Shown here piece after piece: positions 18,669-29,062 of a stretch of DNA of 64,000 bases. Numbering within the stretch: position 1 is the first letter of the stretch; each line of letters opens with the position of its first letter. This stretch comes from Neorhizobium alkalisoli (GTDB lineage Bacteria; Pseudomonadota; Alphaproteobacteria; Rhizobiales; Rhizobiaceae). Both the position numbers and the translations under genes were made by a program. The notes under the pieces were generated by a model that saw only the letters and a list, made by a program, of their open reading frames with translations, ran no database searches and was not told the DNA's origin. The DNA lies in the NCBI RefSeq assembly GCF_007829835.1, contig NZ_VIWP01000002.1, positions 956,735 through 1,020,734 of the forward strand, in the 5' to 3' direction.

Positions 18669-19070
18669 ATGATGACGACAGTTGCACTGGTCTCGACACA
18701 GGAATTGCTCAACACAGCGACCGGCGGGCAGATGAGGCATTTCGACGGCCGCTCGGTCGAGCAGCTGAAACAATACGGCTTTTCGATCGACGAGATCTAC
18801 AGGTTCGTCGCTCCCCGCCGAACGCTGGCCCGGCGCATCGAAAAGGGTGAGCCTCTCACCGTGTCGGAAAACGACAGCGCCCAGCGGATATTGCGGATCA
18901 GCGAACTGGCCGACCGGGTTTTCGGCGAGAGGAAAAAAGCCCAGAACTGGCTGCGCAAGCCGAGCCGCGCCATGCATGGGGTTACCCCCATCGACCTTCT
19001 CGTTTCCGAGACGGGCGCGCGGCTGGTGGAGGAAGCGCTGATGCAGATCGATCACGGGATCTATGTCTAG
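18669..19070 (+). CDS. Xre/MbcA/ParS-family antitoxin (DUF2384)
   Basis: 133 aa from the tandem ATG at 18669/18672 after GAGAG. The N-terminal half is a helix-turn-helix-like region (SVEQLKQYGFSIDEIYRFV, RTLARRIEKGE). The C-terminal half is the ParS/MbcA toxin-binding domain (VFGERKKAQNWLRKP, GVTPIDLL, ETGARLVEEAL). Such antitoxins bind and neutralise RES-domain toxins and repress their own operon. The RES gene starts two bases after this stop, so the two genes form a standard type II module. It is divergent from ileS. Confidence 0.9.
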   Translation: MMTTVALVSTQELLNTATGGQMRHFDGRSVEQLKQYGFSIDEIYRFVAPRRTLARRIEKGEPLTVSENDSAQRILRISELADRVFGERKKAQNWLRKPSRAMHGVTPIDLLVSETGARLVEEALMQIDHGIYV

Positions 19071-19072
19071 CC

Positions 19073-19507
19073 GTGTATCTGTGGCGGATCTCCAATTATG
19101 CGGATCTCAGTGGCCGGGGCGGACTGCTCGCCGCCGGCAGATGGCACAGGCGCGGAAATGCGGTCGTTTATTGCTCGGACCATCCATCAACGGCGCTTCT
19201 GGAAATTCTGGTACACGTCGATCTCGACGAGATCCCGACGGATTACACCCTTTTAAAGATTGCCTGCCCGGAAGGCCTGCCAGTCCACCGGCTTAGCGAG
19301 ACTGATGTCGATTTGCGGGACCTCAGAGCCACACAGGATCTGGGCACAAGCCTTTTGAGCAGTGACGCCAGGTGCCTGATTGACGTGCCAAGCGCGGTGA
19401 TGCCGCAGGCACGGAATATCCTGATCAATCCTCGGCATGCCGGCGCGGACAGCATTCGGATCGAGACCGCATACCGCTATCCTTTCGACAGCAGACTGCT
19501 GAGATAG
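19073..19507 (+). CDS. RES-domain toxin, predicted NAD+ phosphorylase
   Basis: 144 aa, with a GTG start two bases after the antitoxin stop, implying coupled translation. RES landmarks are GRW (22-24), VVYCS (31-35), STALLE (39-44) and NILINP near residue 116, which include the conserved Arg, Glu and late Asn/Pro of the fold. Characterised RES toxins such as MbcT and Res degrade NAD+ and stop growth; activity here is inferred. Length is normal for a complete domain. There is no sign of a frameshift. Confidence 0.9.
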   Translation: MYLWRISNYADLSGRGGLLAAGRWHRRGNAVVYCSDHPSTALLEILVHVDLDEIPTDYTLLKIACPEGLPVHRLSETDVDLRDLRATQDLGTSLLSSDARCLIDVPSAVMPQARNILINPRHAGADSIRIETAYRYPFDSRLLR

Positions 19508-19553
19508 GAAAGCCGGCGACCTGCGCCGCCGGCCCGATGTGTCAACGTGATGT

Positions 19554-21029
19554 CTATGCCCGCGCAACAGCCGCCTTCGGCATCACCGCATTAACGATCA
19601 CCGCAACGACGATGTTCACCACCAGCGCCAGCAGGCCGATATAGACCGTGAAGGGCGCGCCGCCGAGGCTGAGCGCCTGCAGCGGCTTCAGGCCGTTGGC
19701 CCAGACCAGATAGGTGCCGCCGAAGAAGCCGACGAACCAGCCGGCGAGCAGGCCGGGCGCCCGGAACCAATTGGTATAGAGGCCGAAGACCAGGGCCGGC
19801 AGGGTCTGCAGGATCCAGATGCCGCCGAGCAGCTGCAGGTCGAGGGCGAACTGCGTCGGCAGGAACAGGATGACCAGGAGAGCGCCGACCTTGACGACGA
19901 GTGAGGTTATTTTGGCGACCTTCGCCTCGCCGGCCGGATCGACCGCCGGGTTGACATAGGCCTTCCAGAAATTGCGAGTGAAAAGGTTGGCCGCGCCGAT
20001 CGACATGACGGCGGCTGGGACGAGCGCGCCGATGGCGATCGCCGCGAAGGCAAAACCCGCGAACCAGCTCGGGAAGAGCGTCTGGAACAGGGCCGGCACG
20101 ACGTCATTGGCGCTGGATAATTTCAGGCCCGCGGCATGGCCCATGTAACCGAGCAAAGCGAGAAGGCCGAGCAGGAGTGTATAGGCCGGCAGCAGAACCG
20201 CGTTCTTGCGGATCGTATTGCCACTGTTGGAGGCGAAAATGCCGGTCAGCGTGTGCGGATACATGAAGGCCGCAAGCGCGGAGCCGAACGCCAGCGTCGC
20301 ATAGGCGACATACTGATTGCCGCCGAGCAGAAGGCTGCCGGAGCCCTTGGCCTCGAACGCGGCGGCCGCCGAGTTGAAGACGTTTTCATAACCGCCCAGT
20401 TTTGACGGGATGACCGCCACCGCCGCGATGACGGCGATATAGATCATGATGTCCTTGACGAAGGCGATCAGCGCCGGCGCGCGCAGGCCGGCGGAATAGG
20501 TGTAGAGCGCCAGAATGATGAAGGCGATCGCCAGCGGCAGCTCACCATGCAGGCCGAGCGCCTTCAGGACCGCGGTCATGCCGACCAGCTGCAGGGCAAT
20601 GTAGGGCATGGTCGCGATGACACCGGTGGCAGCGACCGCAAGCTCCAGCCCGCGCGAGCCATATTGGCCATGTACGACATCGCCCGCCGTCACATAACCA
20701 AAATCCTTGGCTCGCTTCCAGAGGATCGGCATGACCATGAAAACGAAGGGATAAACGACGATCGTATAGGGCAGCGCGAAAAAGCCATAGGCGCCGACCG
20801 TGTAGACAAGCGCTGGAACGGCGATGACGGTATAGGCTGTGTAAAAATCACCGCCGACCAGGAACCAGGTGATCCAGGTCCCGAAAGAGCGGCCGCCAAG
20901 ACCCCATTCGTCGATATGGGCCATGGATTTCGGGGCGCGCCAGCGGGAGGCGACAAAACCCATGACGGTGACCAGGATGAAGAAGAAGACAAAGACGCCA
21001 AGCGCCATCGGATCGATTTCAGTCGTCAT
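19554..21029 (-). CDS. Sodium:solute symporter family permease, MctP-like monocarboxylate transporter
   Basis: 491 aa, about 13 predicted membrane spans. The sequence opens MTTEIDPMALGVFVFFFILV and carries the SSS segments GLGGRSFGTWITWFLVGGD and FASNSGNTIRKNAV. In Rhizobium leguminosarum the homologous SSS permease MctP takes up lactate, pyruvate, propionate and alanine, and is likewise encoded just after a small DUF3311 gene; I infer the same role. Its start overlaps the DUF3311 stop by 11 bases. The mctSR two-component genes are not in the window. Confidence 0.85.
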   Translation of the reverse strand: MTTEIDPMALGVFVFFFILVTVMGFVASRWRAPKSMAHIDEWGLGGRSFGTWITWFLVGGDFYTAYTVIAVPALVYTVGAYGFFALPYTIVVYPFVFMVMPILWKRAKDFGYVTAGDVVHGQYGSRGLELAVAATGVIATMPYIALQLVGMTAVLKALGLHGELPLAIAFIILALYTYSAGLRAPALIAFVKDIMIYIAVIAAVAVIPSKLGGYENVFNSAAAAFEAKGSGSLLLGGNQYVAYATLAFGSALAAFMYPHTLTGIFASNSGNTIRKNAVLLPAYTLLLGLLALLGYMGHAAGLKLSSANDVVPALFQTLFPSWFAGFAFAAIAIGALVPAAVMSIGAANLFTRNFWKAYVNPAVDPAGEAKVAKITSLVVKVGALLVILFLPTQFALDLQLLGGIWILQTLPALVFGLYTNWFRAPGLLAGWFVGFFGGTYLVWANGLKPLQALSLGGAPFTVYIGLLALVVNIVVAVIVNAVMPKAAVARA

Positions 21030-21216
21030 GGCGCATGCTCCGGTAAGCGATCCAGGTCACGAAAGCAGTCACCGGCACCCAGCCGAGCTGGTACCAGTAG
21101 AAGAACGGGAAGCCGAACAGGACGGGGTCATGCTGATTGTAAAAAGGGACCCAGAGCAGCCCTATATAGGGAATGACAAGCAGCCAGCAGGCCGCCGTAC
21201 CATAACGATTGTTCAT
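21019..21216 (-). CDS. DUF3311 small membrane protein
   Basis: 65 aa from the ATG at 21216, with GAGGAAATC immediately upstream. Two hydrophobic spans (GTAACWLLVIPYIGLLWVPF and WYQLGWVPVTAFVTWIAY) define DUF3311, the usual small partner of SSS-family permeases, like YhdT next to PanF. It overlaps the permease gene by 11 bases, which suggests coupled translation and a subunit-like role. An upstream ATG five codons earlier is less well placed. Confidence 0.85.
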   Translation of the reverse strand: MNNRYGTAACWLLVIPYIGLLWVPFYNQHDPVLFGFPFFYWYQLGWVPVTAFVTWIAYRSMRHDD

Positions 21217-21368
21217 GTCAGATTTCCTCACCAGTCGCGCGACTCCCGCGCTGCACTCACTAAATCACCTGAAACTGATAAAGCGCAAGCAAAGACTTAG
21301 AGGATTCAATCGATTTAAAATGCTGCTGTGCAGCATAAGGCAACCGTGAGAAAAGACGGTTCTAGAGC

Positions 21369-22349
21369 TCAGAAAGCGATGGTTGCGTCCAGCTCGCCAA
21401 GCGGCCTGACACCCGAAAGCAGCGCCCTCGCCTCCTCCTCGTCCCGCTTGATCTGGGCGACCAGCGGATCCAGCCCGTCGAATTTCAGCTCATCGCGCAG
21501 ATGGCCGAAGAAGCTTACGGAGCAGACTTCGCCATAGAGGCTTCCCGAAAAATCGAAAAGATAGGTTTCGAGCAGCGGTGCGCCATTGTCCGTCACCGTC
21601 GGGCGGCGGCCGTAGCTGGCGACGCCGTCGAAAAGCGAGCCGTCGGGGCGGCGGAAGCGGACGGCGTAGATGCCGGCCTTCAGTTCCGTTTCCCTGGGCA
21701 GGCGCATGTTGGCGGTCGGGAAGCCGAGCTGGCGGCCGAGCTTTTCGCCATCGATGACTTCCGCCTCGACCGTGTAGCGATAACCGAGCAGGCCGGCAGC
21801 GCCCGCAACGTCGCCTTCGCCCAGCATGTCGCGGATGCGGCTCGAGGAGATCACTTCGGCATTTTCATCGCGAAACGCATCCATCAGCGAAACGTCGAAA
21901 CCGTGCCGCTTGCCGGACGCCATCAGAAAGGCCGGGCCGCCTTCCCTGCCCTTGCCGAAATGGAAATCGAACCCGGTGACGATCGCTTTCGCACCGAGCC
22001 AGTCGACCAGAATAGTCTGGATGAATTCTTCCGCCGAACGGCCGGCGAATTCGGGCGTGAACGGATATTCGATGACGGAATGAAAGCCCATGGCTTCCAG
22101 AATCCGGGCCTTGAGCGGTGCTGGGGTGAGACGGAACACCGGCGTATCCGGCTTGAAGACGCTGCGCGGATGCGGCTCGAAGGTGAGGACCAGAGCCGGA
22201 ATGCCGCGCTCCTCGGCGATTGCAAGCGCGCGGTCGAGAACGCTGCGGTGCCCGCGATGGACGCCGTCGAAATTGCCGATTGCCACAACGCCGCCCTTCA
22301 GCGCGTCGGGCAAGGGTTCCTTCTTCTCGTTTCGATGGAAGACCGTCAT
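21369..22349 (-). CDS. ribF: Bifunctional riboflavin kinase / FAD synthetase
   Basis: 326 aa. It makes FMN then FAD from riboflavin and ATP. The N-terminal nucleotidyltransferase domain has GNFDGVHRGH (25-34) and SSSRIRDML. The C-terminal kinase domain has GRQLGFPTANM and the YGVASYGRRPT-type loop (here GVASYGRRPTVTDN). It lies 41 bases downstream of a HAD-family gene in the same direction, the usual rhizobial pairing. Confidence 0.96.
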   Translation of the reverse strand: MTVFHRNEKKEPLPDALKGGVVAIGNFDGVHRGHRSVLDRALAIAEERGIPALVLTFEPHPRSVFKPDTPVFRLTPAPLKARILEAMGFHSVIEYPFTPEFAGRSAEEFIQTILVDWLGAKAIVTGFDFHFGKGREGGPAFLMASGKRHGFDVSLMDAFRDENAEVISSSRIRDMLGEGDVAGAAGLLGYRYTVEAEVIDGEKLGRQLGFPTANMRLPRETELKAGIYAVRFRRPDGSLFDGVASYGRRPTVTDNGAPLLETYLFDFSGSLYGEVCSVSFFGHLRDELKFDGLDPLVAQIKRDEEEARALLSGVRPLGELDATIAF

Positions 22350-22390
22350 GCGAATGAATTCCGTTAGGCCGTGTCGTTATGCCCGATGCA

Positions 22391-23239
22391 TCAAGCCAGG
22401 CGCGGCATCCAGTATTTCGGCGCAGCATTCTCGCTCTTCAGCCAGGCTTTTAGGATCGCCTCGTCGGTCTCGCCATTGACGGTGTATTCCGCGACATGGA
22501 TGCCACCGCTGACATAAAGCAGATCCAGACCTTGGGAAAGCGCGCCGCGCACGTCGGTCGGCATGCCGTCGCCGATGGCGAGAACGCGGGCCTTGTCGAA
22601 ATCGCCGCGCTCTTCGCGGGCAATCGCCAGGGCTTCTTCATAGATCGGCCGATGCGGCTTGCCGGCAACGCGCTGCTTGCCGCCCAGCTGCTCGTAATAG
22701 GCGGCAACGGCGCCGGCGCAGGGGATCATCTTGTGGCCTCGCTCGACGATCAGGTCCGGATTGGCGCAGATCAGCGGCACGTCGCGCTTCACCCAGGCCT
22801 TCAGCATGTCGGTATAGTCTTCCGGCACTTCCTTTTCGTCGTCGAAAAAGCCGGTGCAGACGACGCAGTCGGCCTCGTCCTTGCCGACGATCTCGATGTC
22901 GAGACCGTCGAAGAAGTTGAGGTCACGCTCCGGGCCGAGCAAAAACACCTTTTTCGGACCTTCGGCAACCAGATGGCGGGTCACGTCGCCCGAGGTGACG
23001 ATGCGGTCATAGGTGCCGTCCGGAACGCCGAGCGCCTTCATCTGTTCGATGACGCCGGGTGCCGGGCGCGGCGAATTGGTGATGAGCACGACGGTCGCAC
23101 CCGCGGCCCGTGCCGCGGCCAGTGCCTTGCAGGAATGCTGAAAAACTTCGACGCCGTTATGCACGACGCCCCAGACATCCGAGAGGACAACGTCATATCC
23201 GCCGATAACGTCTGTCAGATTGCCGATGCGCTCTACCAT
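22391..23239 (-). CDS. HAD-superfamily class IIA hydrolase (TIGR01459 type)
   Basis: 282 aa. It has the NagD-like order: motif I as DVWGVVHNG near residue 21, ITNSPRPAPG for the second motif, KPHRPIYEEAL for the Lys motif and LAIGDGMPTDVRGA for the acidic motif. This matches the TIGR01459 group of alphaproteobacterial HAD hydrolases, whose substrate is unknown. It sits directly upstream of ribF, so an FMN- or sugar-phosphate-related role is possible but not shown. Confidence 0.85.
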   Translation of the reverse strand: MVERIGNLTDVIGGYDVVLSDVWGVVHNGVEVFQHSCKALAAARAAGATVVLITNSPRPAPGVIEQMKALGVPDGTYDRIVTSGDVTRHLVAEGPKKVFLLGPERDLNFFDGLDIEIVGKDEADCVVCTGFFDDEKEVPEDYTDMLKAWVKRDVPLICANPDLIVERGHKMIPCAGAVAAYYEQLGGKQRVAGKPHRPIYEEALAIAREERGDFDKARVLAIGDGMPTDVRGALSQGLDLLYVSGGIHVAEYTVNGETDEAILKAWLKSENAAPKYWMPRLA

Positions 23240-23499
23240 GCCTGCCTATCCGGTCGTTTCAGATGGCGCTGATGTCGCAAAGCTGAACGAGGATGGCAAG
23301 GAGATTTGCGGTAGGCCGGCGCTTTTCATGCCGCGCCGCAGCAAATTTAGCCGGTAGACCAATCAGGGAGATTGCAGCCGGTGCCATGCTTCCACCAAAC
23401 TTTGATGCTTCAAGCCCGCCTGCCGGAGGAACCATGCTTTTCTGCCGTTAAGGCTATTTCGCATGGGTTGTCGCCCAGCTGTGAAATTTAGGCGATATC
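23240..23499. other. Upstream part of the groESL control region
   Basis: Non-coding stretch between the start of the HAD gene and the groESL promoter. It should include the leftward promoter of the HAD-ribF unit. I see no gene; a five-codon ATG-to-TAA frame at 23434-23451 behind a GGAGG is the only oddity. Confidence 0.4.
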
Positions 23500-23528
23500 C
23501 TTGACTCGGCCGGGAGCACCCCTTATCT
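23500..23528 (+). promoter_or_regulatory. groESL promoter, RpoH (sigma-32)-like
   Basis: CTTG at 23500-23503, an 18-base spacer, then CTTAT at 23522-23526, matching the alphaproteobacterial heat-shock consensus CTTG-N17/18-CYTAT. The TTGACT/TTATCT pair in the same place could also serve the housekeeping sigma factor. It sits immediately before the CIRCE operator. Confidence 0.65.
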
Positions 23529-23537
23529 CCGGCGCCG

Positions 23538-23564
23538 TTAGCACTCTGAAGAGACGAGTGCTAA
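23538..23564. promoter_or_regulatory. CIRCE operator (HrcA binding site)
   Basis: A perfect inverted repeat TTAGCACTC - nine bases - GAGTGCTAA, the canonical CIRCE element bound by the HrcA repressor. It lies between the promoter and groES, 58 bases before the groES ATG, where bound HrcA would block transcription and the hairpin would sit in the mRNA leader. Confidence 0.95.
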
Positions 23565-23622
23565 ACACATCGATACGGATCTGAAAAATCCGTCCATGTC
23601 ATTTGATCGAGGGATTAAGACA

Positions 23623-23919
23623 ATGGCAAGCACCAATTTCCGCCCCCTGCACGACCGCGTCGTCGTTCGTCGCGTCGAGTCTGAAGCCAAGACCAAGGGT
23701 GGCATCATCATCCCCGACACCGCCAAGGAAAAGCCGCAGGAAGGCGAAATCGTCGCCGTCGGCACCGGCACCCGTGACGAAAAGGGCAATATCGTTGCTC
23801 TCGAAGTCAAGGCCGGCGACCGCGTCCTGTTCGGCAAGTGGTCGGGCACCGAAGTCAAGCTCGACGGCGAAGACCTTCTGATCATGAAGGAATCCGACAT
23901 CATGGGCATTATCGGCTAA
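23623..23919 (+). CDS. groES: Co-chaperonin GroES
   Basis: 98 aa from the ATG at 23623 ([17 protein letters not shown]). It is the heptameric lid of the GroEL folding chamber. The mobile loop ([20 protein letters not shown]) and the dome and C-terminal [19 protein letters not shown] are complete. groEL follows 58 bases later. Expression is predicted to be heat-inducible through the RpoH-like promoter and CIRCE upstream. Confidence 0.98.
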   Translation: MASTNFRPLHDRVVVRRVESEAKTKGGIIIPDTAKEKPQEGEIVAVGTGTRDEKGNIVALEVKAGDRVLFGKWSGTEVKLDGEDLLIMKESDIMGIIG

Positions 23920-23953
23920 TTCCTAGCCTTTTGCCTTCATCGCATATCGCTGA

Positions 23954-25618
<1,665 letters not shown>

Positions 25619-25661
25619 GACCGTTAAGGTCTTATGTCTGAGCCAACCGGTTCAGTTACGG

Positions 25662-25690
25662 AAAAGGCGGTCTTCGGACCGCCTTTTTTG
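25662..25690 (+). terminator. groESL Rho-independent terminator
   Basis: GGCGGTC - TTCG loop - GACCGCC at 25666-25683 followed by six T. The stable UUCG tetraloop and T-run make this a textbook intrinsic terminator, 43 bases after the groEL stop. Confidence 0.95.
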
Positions 25691-25821
25691 TTTCGGGCGC
25701 GTTGGAACTTTATGACACATTGTTATTTTTTACAGGTACAAAATCTTATAAGTTGAATTACTAATATATAAATCAACCCATGGGACTTTGATGCAAATCT
25801 TTGAAGCCCGGGGTTATTGTG

Positions 25822-27759
25822 ATGAAGCATGTATCGATCGTCGTAAAATTCGCCACGATCATGGCCCTCTTCGGCCTGTTCGCCATTGCAATTGCCGGAT
25901 ATAGCGCCTCGCGCATCTATTACATGAACGGCGCCTATAGCGACCTGCTCGCCCATCAGAACAAGGCGGCGCTGATGATCGCACGGGCCAATCGCTCGAT
26001 GCAGATGGCGCGCTCGGCGATTGCCGATATCCTCGTCTCCCGTACGGAAGAGGGCAATCTCGCGGCCAAGTCGGATTTGGACAAGGCGCTGGATTCCTTC
26101 GTTCAGCGGATGGACGGCGCAAGTGCAGTCGTTCCGACGGACGAGAAGATCCCCCTGCTCAAGGCGGAAGGTCTCAGCATCGTCAACACGGCCTGCGCGC
26201 CCAGCGTCAAACGCGGCATGGCGGCGACGACGGAAGACGAGATCAAGCAAGCGCAGATGTCCTTCCTGACGGAATGCCAGCCGCTCTTTGCGCCCTATAC
26301 GAAAAAATCGACAACGATCACCGACGAGCTGATCGCCGAGTCCGATGCAAAGAGCAGCGAGCTGGATGACAGCGCAAATCGGATCGCCATGACGACGGTC
26401 GGAAGCGTGATCATCGGGCTCGCCGCCGTTCTCATCATCGGCTTTTTTGCCGTCAGAGCCTGGATCATCCGGCCGATCAAGAACCTGCAGGACAGCATGC
26501 TGGCGCTTGCAGGCGGCGACCTGTCGGTCACGGTGCCCGGCACCGAACGCAGCGACGAAATCGGTAAGATGGCTGCAACGGTGCAGACTTTTAAGGACAA
26601 TGCGCTGCGCACGGTTGCCATGGAGAAAGACGCGGAGGCCGGCCGGGCGACCCAGGAGACCGAACGCGTGCGAAACGCCGAGGTGGAGCGCGCCAGAACC
26701 GATGCCATGGCGCAGGCGACCAGCGGCCTTGCAGGCGGCCTGCAGCGGCTTGCCGGCGGCGATCTCTCCTCTTCGCTCGACCAGCCGTTTGCCGCGGATT
26801 TCGAAGGCCTCAGAAACGATTTCAACTCGGCGGTCCGGCAGCTGCGCGACGCCATGTCCGCGGTCTCCGATGCAACGGGCGCGATCGATAACGGCTCGCG
26901 TGAACTGAGCACGAGTGCCGGTGATCTTTCCAAGCGGACCGAGCAGCAGGCCGCATCGCTGGAAGAGACCGCAGCCGCGCTCGACCAGATCACCGCCAAT
27001 GTCTCCAATTCGTCGAAACGAACCGATGAGGCGCGGACGATGGCGATCGAGGCGAATGAATCCGCCCGCCAGTCCGGCGAGGTCGTTGCCCAGGCCGTGC
27101 ATGCGATGCAGCGCATCGAAAAATCCTCCGAACAGATTTCCAGCATTATCGGCGTGATCGACGAGATCGCCTTCCAGACCAACCTGCTTGCCCTCAATGC
27201 AGGCGTGGAGGCGGCGCGCGCCGGCGAGGCGGGCAAGGGTTTTGCCGTCGTCGCCCAGGAAGTGCGCGAACTGGCACAACGCTCCGCCAAGGCAGCTAAG
27301 GAAATCAAGGAACTGATCCGCAATTCCGAACACGAGGTCCAGAGCGGCGTCGAGCTGGTCAGCGCCACGGGTTCGGCACTGCAGACGATCCAGCAACATG
27401 TGGTCGCGATCAACGGCCAGCTCGATGCGATCGCGACCTCGGCCCGGGAACAATCCGTCGGGCTGAACGAAGTCAATATCGCCGTCAACCAGATGGACCA
27501 GGTGACGCAGCAGAATGCCGCCATGGTGGAAGAGGCGAATGCCGCGACCGAAACGCTTGCCGGAGAAGCCAACCGGCTGCGGGACCTGTTGCGCCGTTTC
27601 GATATCGGCGAACGTGCAGCAAGACATGTGCCCTCCTCCCGACCGGCGACAGCGATGCCTGCACATGCAACATCCCCGGCACGGCGGCTGGTGAGCAAGG
27701 TCATGGCCTCGATCGGCGGGGCGGCAACTGCACCAGCCGATCATTGGGAAGAGTTTTGA
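25822..27759 (+). CDS. Methyl-accepting chemotaxis protein
   Basis: 645 aa from the ATG at 25822 (GGGG upstream); a TTG at 25801 is less likely. TM1 spans about 7-29. A periplasmic helical sensor follows, containing one Cys pair (TACAPS and TECQP). TM2 is near 195-215, then HAMP ([19 protein letters not shown]) and a second HAMP-like GGDLSSSL segment. The cytoplasmic signalling hairpin has [17 protein letters not shown]. There is no C-terminal CheR-binding pentapeptide. The ligand is unknown. No che genes are adjacent. Confidence 0.93.
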   Translation: MKHVSIVVKFATIMALFGLFAIAIAGYSASRIYYMNGAYSDLLAHQNKAALMIARANRSMQMARSAIADILVSRTEEGNLAAKSDLDKALDSFVQRMDGASAVVPTDEKIPLLKAEGLSIVNTACAPSVKRGMAATTEDEIKQAQMSFLTECQPLFAPYTKKSTTITDELIAESDAKSSELDDSANRIAMTTVGSVIIGLAAVLIIGFFAVRAWIIRPIKNLQDSMLALAGGDLSVTVPGTERSDEIGKMAATVQTFKDNALRTVAMEKDAEAGRATQETERVRNAEVERARTDAMAQATSGLAGGLQRLAGGDLSSSLDQPFAADFEGLRNDFNSAVRQLRDAMSAVSDATGAIDNGSRELSTSAGDLSKRTEQQAASLEETAAALDQITANVSNSSKRTDEARTMAIEANESARQSGEVVAQAVHAMQRIEKSSEQISSIIGVIDEIAFQTNLLALNAGVEAARAGEAGKGFAVVAQEVRELAQRSAKAAKEIKELIRNSEHEVQSGVELVSATGSALQTIQQHVVAINGQLDAIATSAREQSVGLNEVNIAVNQMDQVTQQNAAMVEEANAATETLAGEANRLRDLLRRFDIGERAARHVPSSRPATAMPAHATSPARRLVSKVMASIGGAATAPADHWEEF

Positions 27760-27767
27760 GAACCGCC

Positions 27768-27795
27768 TGCGAGGGAGACGACTGCCTCCCTCGCA
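27768..27795 (+). terminator. Hairpin after the chemotaxis receptor gene
   Basis: TGCGAGGGAG and CTCCCTCGCA form a 10-bp perfect stem with an 8-base loop, nine bases after the stop codon. No immediate T-run follows (the next T-rich patch is about 15 bases on), so it may act as a Rho-dependent or mRNA 3'-end structure. Confidence 0.5.
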
Positions 27796-27925
27796 TCCTC
27801 ACCATCGTTCTCTTTTATAAGACAAACTGTCCAATATTGTTCATCTTCCGAAGACGACGGAAATACGGCACATATGTCTCCAGAAATTCACCGCTGCTTT
27901 CAGCGAGACCCTTCGGAGAGATCAA

Positions 27926-28372
27926 ATGTCCAACACGCAAAACATCGTCATTCTCGTCGCCCGCATCCTTCTGTCCTTCATCTTCATCTATTCCGGCTTC
28001 GGCAAGCTGACCGACCCGGCAGGCACGGCCGGCATGATCACCGGCGCCGGCCTTCCCGCCGCGACCGCGCTCGCCTACCTCGCCGGCCTGTTTGAATTCG
28101 TCACCGGCCTTGCCGTTCTCGTCGGCTTCCAGACCAAGATCGTCGGCTGGGCGCTTGCCCTGTTCTGCATGTTCACCGGCGCCGTCTTCCATTCCGGCAC
28201 GGTTGCCGTCCCGGGCTGGCCTGACGCCGCCCTCGGCTGGATCAATGCCCTCAACGGCATCATGCTGATGAAGAACTTTACCCTGGCCGGCGCCTATATA
28301 CTCCTCGCCACCTTCGGCCCGGGCCTCTACTCGATCGACGCCCGCCGCGGTGCGGTTACGGTTGCCGCCTGA
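27926..28372 (+). CDS. DoxX family membrane protein
   Basis: 148 aa, four predicted membrane spans. The opening ILVARILLSFIFIYSGFGKL and AGLFEFVTGLAVLVGF are typical of the DoxX/YphA/YqjF family. Members are linked to thiosulfate:quinone oxidoreduction, thiol stress or simply unknown membrane roles; nothing in the neighbourhood narrows it. It has its own terminator and appears monocistronic. Confidence 0.88.
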   Translation: MSNTQNIVILVARILLSFIFIYSGFGKLTDPAGTAGMITGAGLPAATALAYLAGLFEFVTGLAVLVGFQTKIVGWALALFCMFTGAVFHSGTVAVPGWPDAALGWINALNGIMLMKNFTLAGAYILLATFGPGLYSIDARRGAVTVAA

Positions 28373-28401
28373 GTTTTCTAGACCTTCCCTGCCCAAGACT
28401 G

Positions 28402-28432
28402 GCCGCCGGTGCTTTTGCCCGGCGGCTTTTTT
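28402..28432 (+). terminator. Terminator after the DoxX gene
   Basis: GCCGCCGG (28402-28409) pairs with CCGGCGGC (28419-28426) and is followed by six T. The loop is nine bases and contains TTTT. Confidence 0.9.
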
Positions 28433-28508
28433 GTCGATTGTTAGGGTAGATGTGTGTGAGGTGGTTCGGCCCCGACGGGGTCTACAAAACTCGGGGCCAT
28501 TCAGCCAC

Positions 28509-28934
28509 TTAGTTGCTATAGTAACCATCGCAGAAGATAATAACGCTCTCAACTGCCGCGTCAGGCTCAGAGGCTTCTGGTATCCATAGTCCGAGCCCGA
28601 GCCGCTCTGAGGTCACAGAAGTACCTTGCTCCTCGACAAGAAGGGCGGGATCGCGTTCTCGTAGGAACTGAACGGTGTCGGTCGCCCTCGAACGAAACAA
28701 AGACGTGCCGTCGAGAACAAGATCCGCGTCGCGGGGGAACTCCAAGGCCTCAAGCAAATCGGCTTCATCATAGTAGCCGAATACTGGTACTTCCGCCCAA
28801 TAGTCGTATGGCCTTGATCCTTGGGTGCGGCGCCCAGCGCTAAAACTGCTTCCAAAGAACTTCCTTACCTCATCTCTCGGTGAGCGGAATGAAAGCCCTT
28901 CCAAACCATCAGAAGGCTTAATCACGAAAGCCAT
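28509..28934 (-). CDS. Uncharacterised protein, immunity-like in appearance
   Basis: 141 aa from the ATG at 28934 with AAGGGG upstream. I do not recognise a named family with confidence. The start (MAFVIKPSDGLEGLSF followed by SPRDEVRKFFG) resembles the 'G-xx-LG-MSREEVR' opening common to small acidic proteins found near polymorphic toxins. The rest is acidic with many aromatic residues and ends IIFCDGYYSN. No signal peptide or membrane span. Base composition is lower in G+C than flanking genes (30 of 60 bases over 28741-28800), which suggests transfer. It stands alone between the DoxX terminator and a methyltransferase gene. Confidence 0.6.
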   Translation of the reverse strand: MAFVIKPSDGLEGLSFRSPRDEVRKFFGSSFSAGRRTQGSRPYDYWAEVPVFGYYDEADLLEALEFPRDADLVLDGTSLFRSRATDTVQFLRERDPALLVEEQGTSVTSERLGLGLWIPEASEPDAAVESVIIFCDGYYSN

Positions 28935-29062
28935 GGAATTCCCCTTCAGGTGCAGCCATTTGGTCGTAGCTACCTTTTTGGCACATCGCAACGACGACCG
29001 AGACTGGCGCAACGCCGCATCCAAGATACGGACTTTTCCAAACTCACCTCAGCCTGACCGGT

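Noticed and set aside
19512..19533. GCCGGC palindromes after the RES toxin as a terminator
   Set aside because: The stem is short, the loop is itself GC-rich and no T-run follows, so there is no firm support.
23434..23451. Five-codon ATG-TAA frame behind GGAGG upstream of groESL as a leader peptide
   Set aside because: It lies upstream of the predicted promoter, so it would not be on the groESL message; likely chance.
25723..27744. 673-codon minus-strand open frame opposite the chemotaxis receptor
   Set aside because: Antisense shadow: low-complexity Arg/Gly/His composition, no start signal, and it runs across the groEL-mcp gap.
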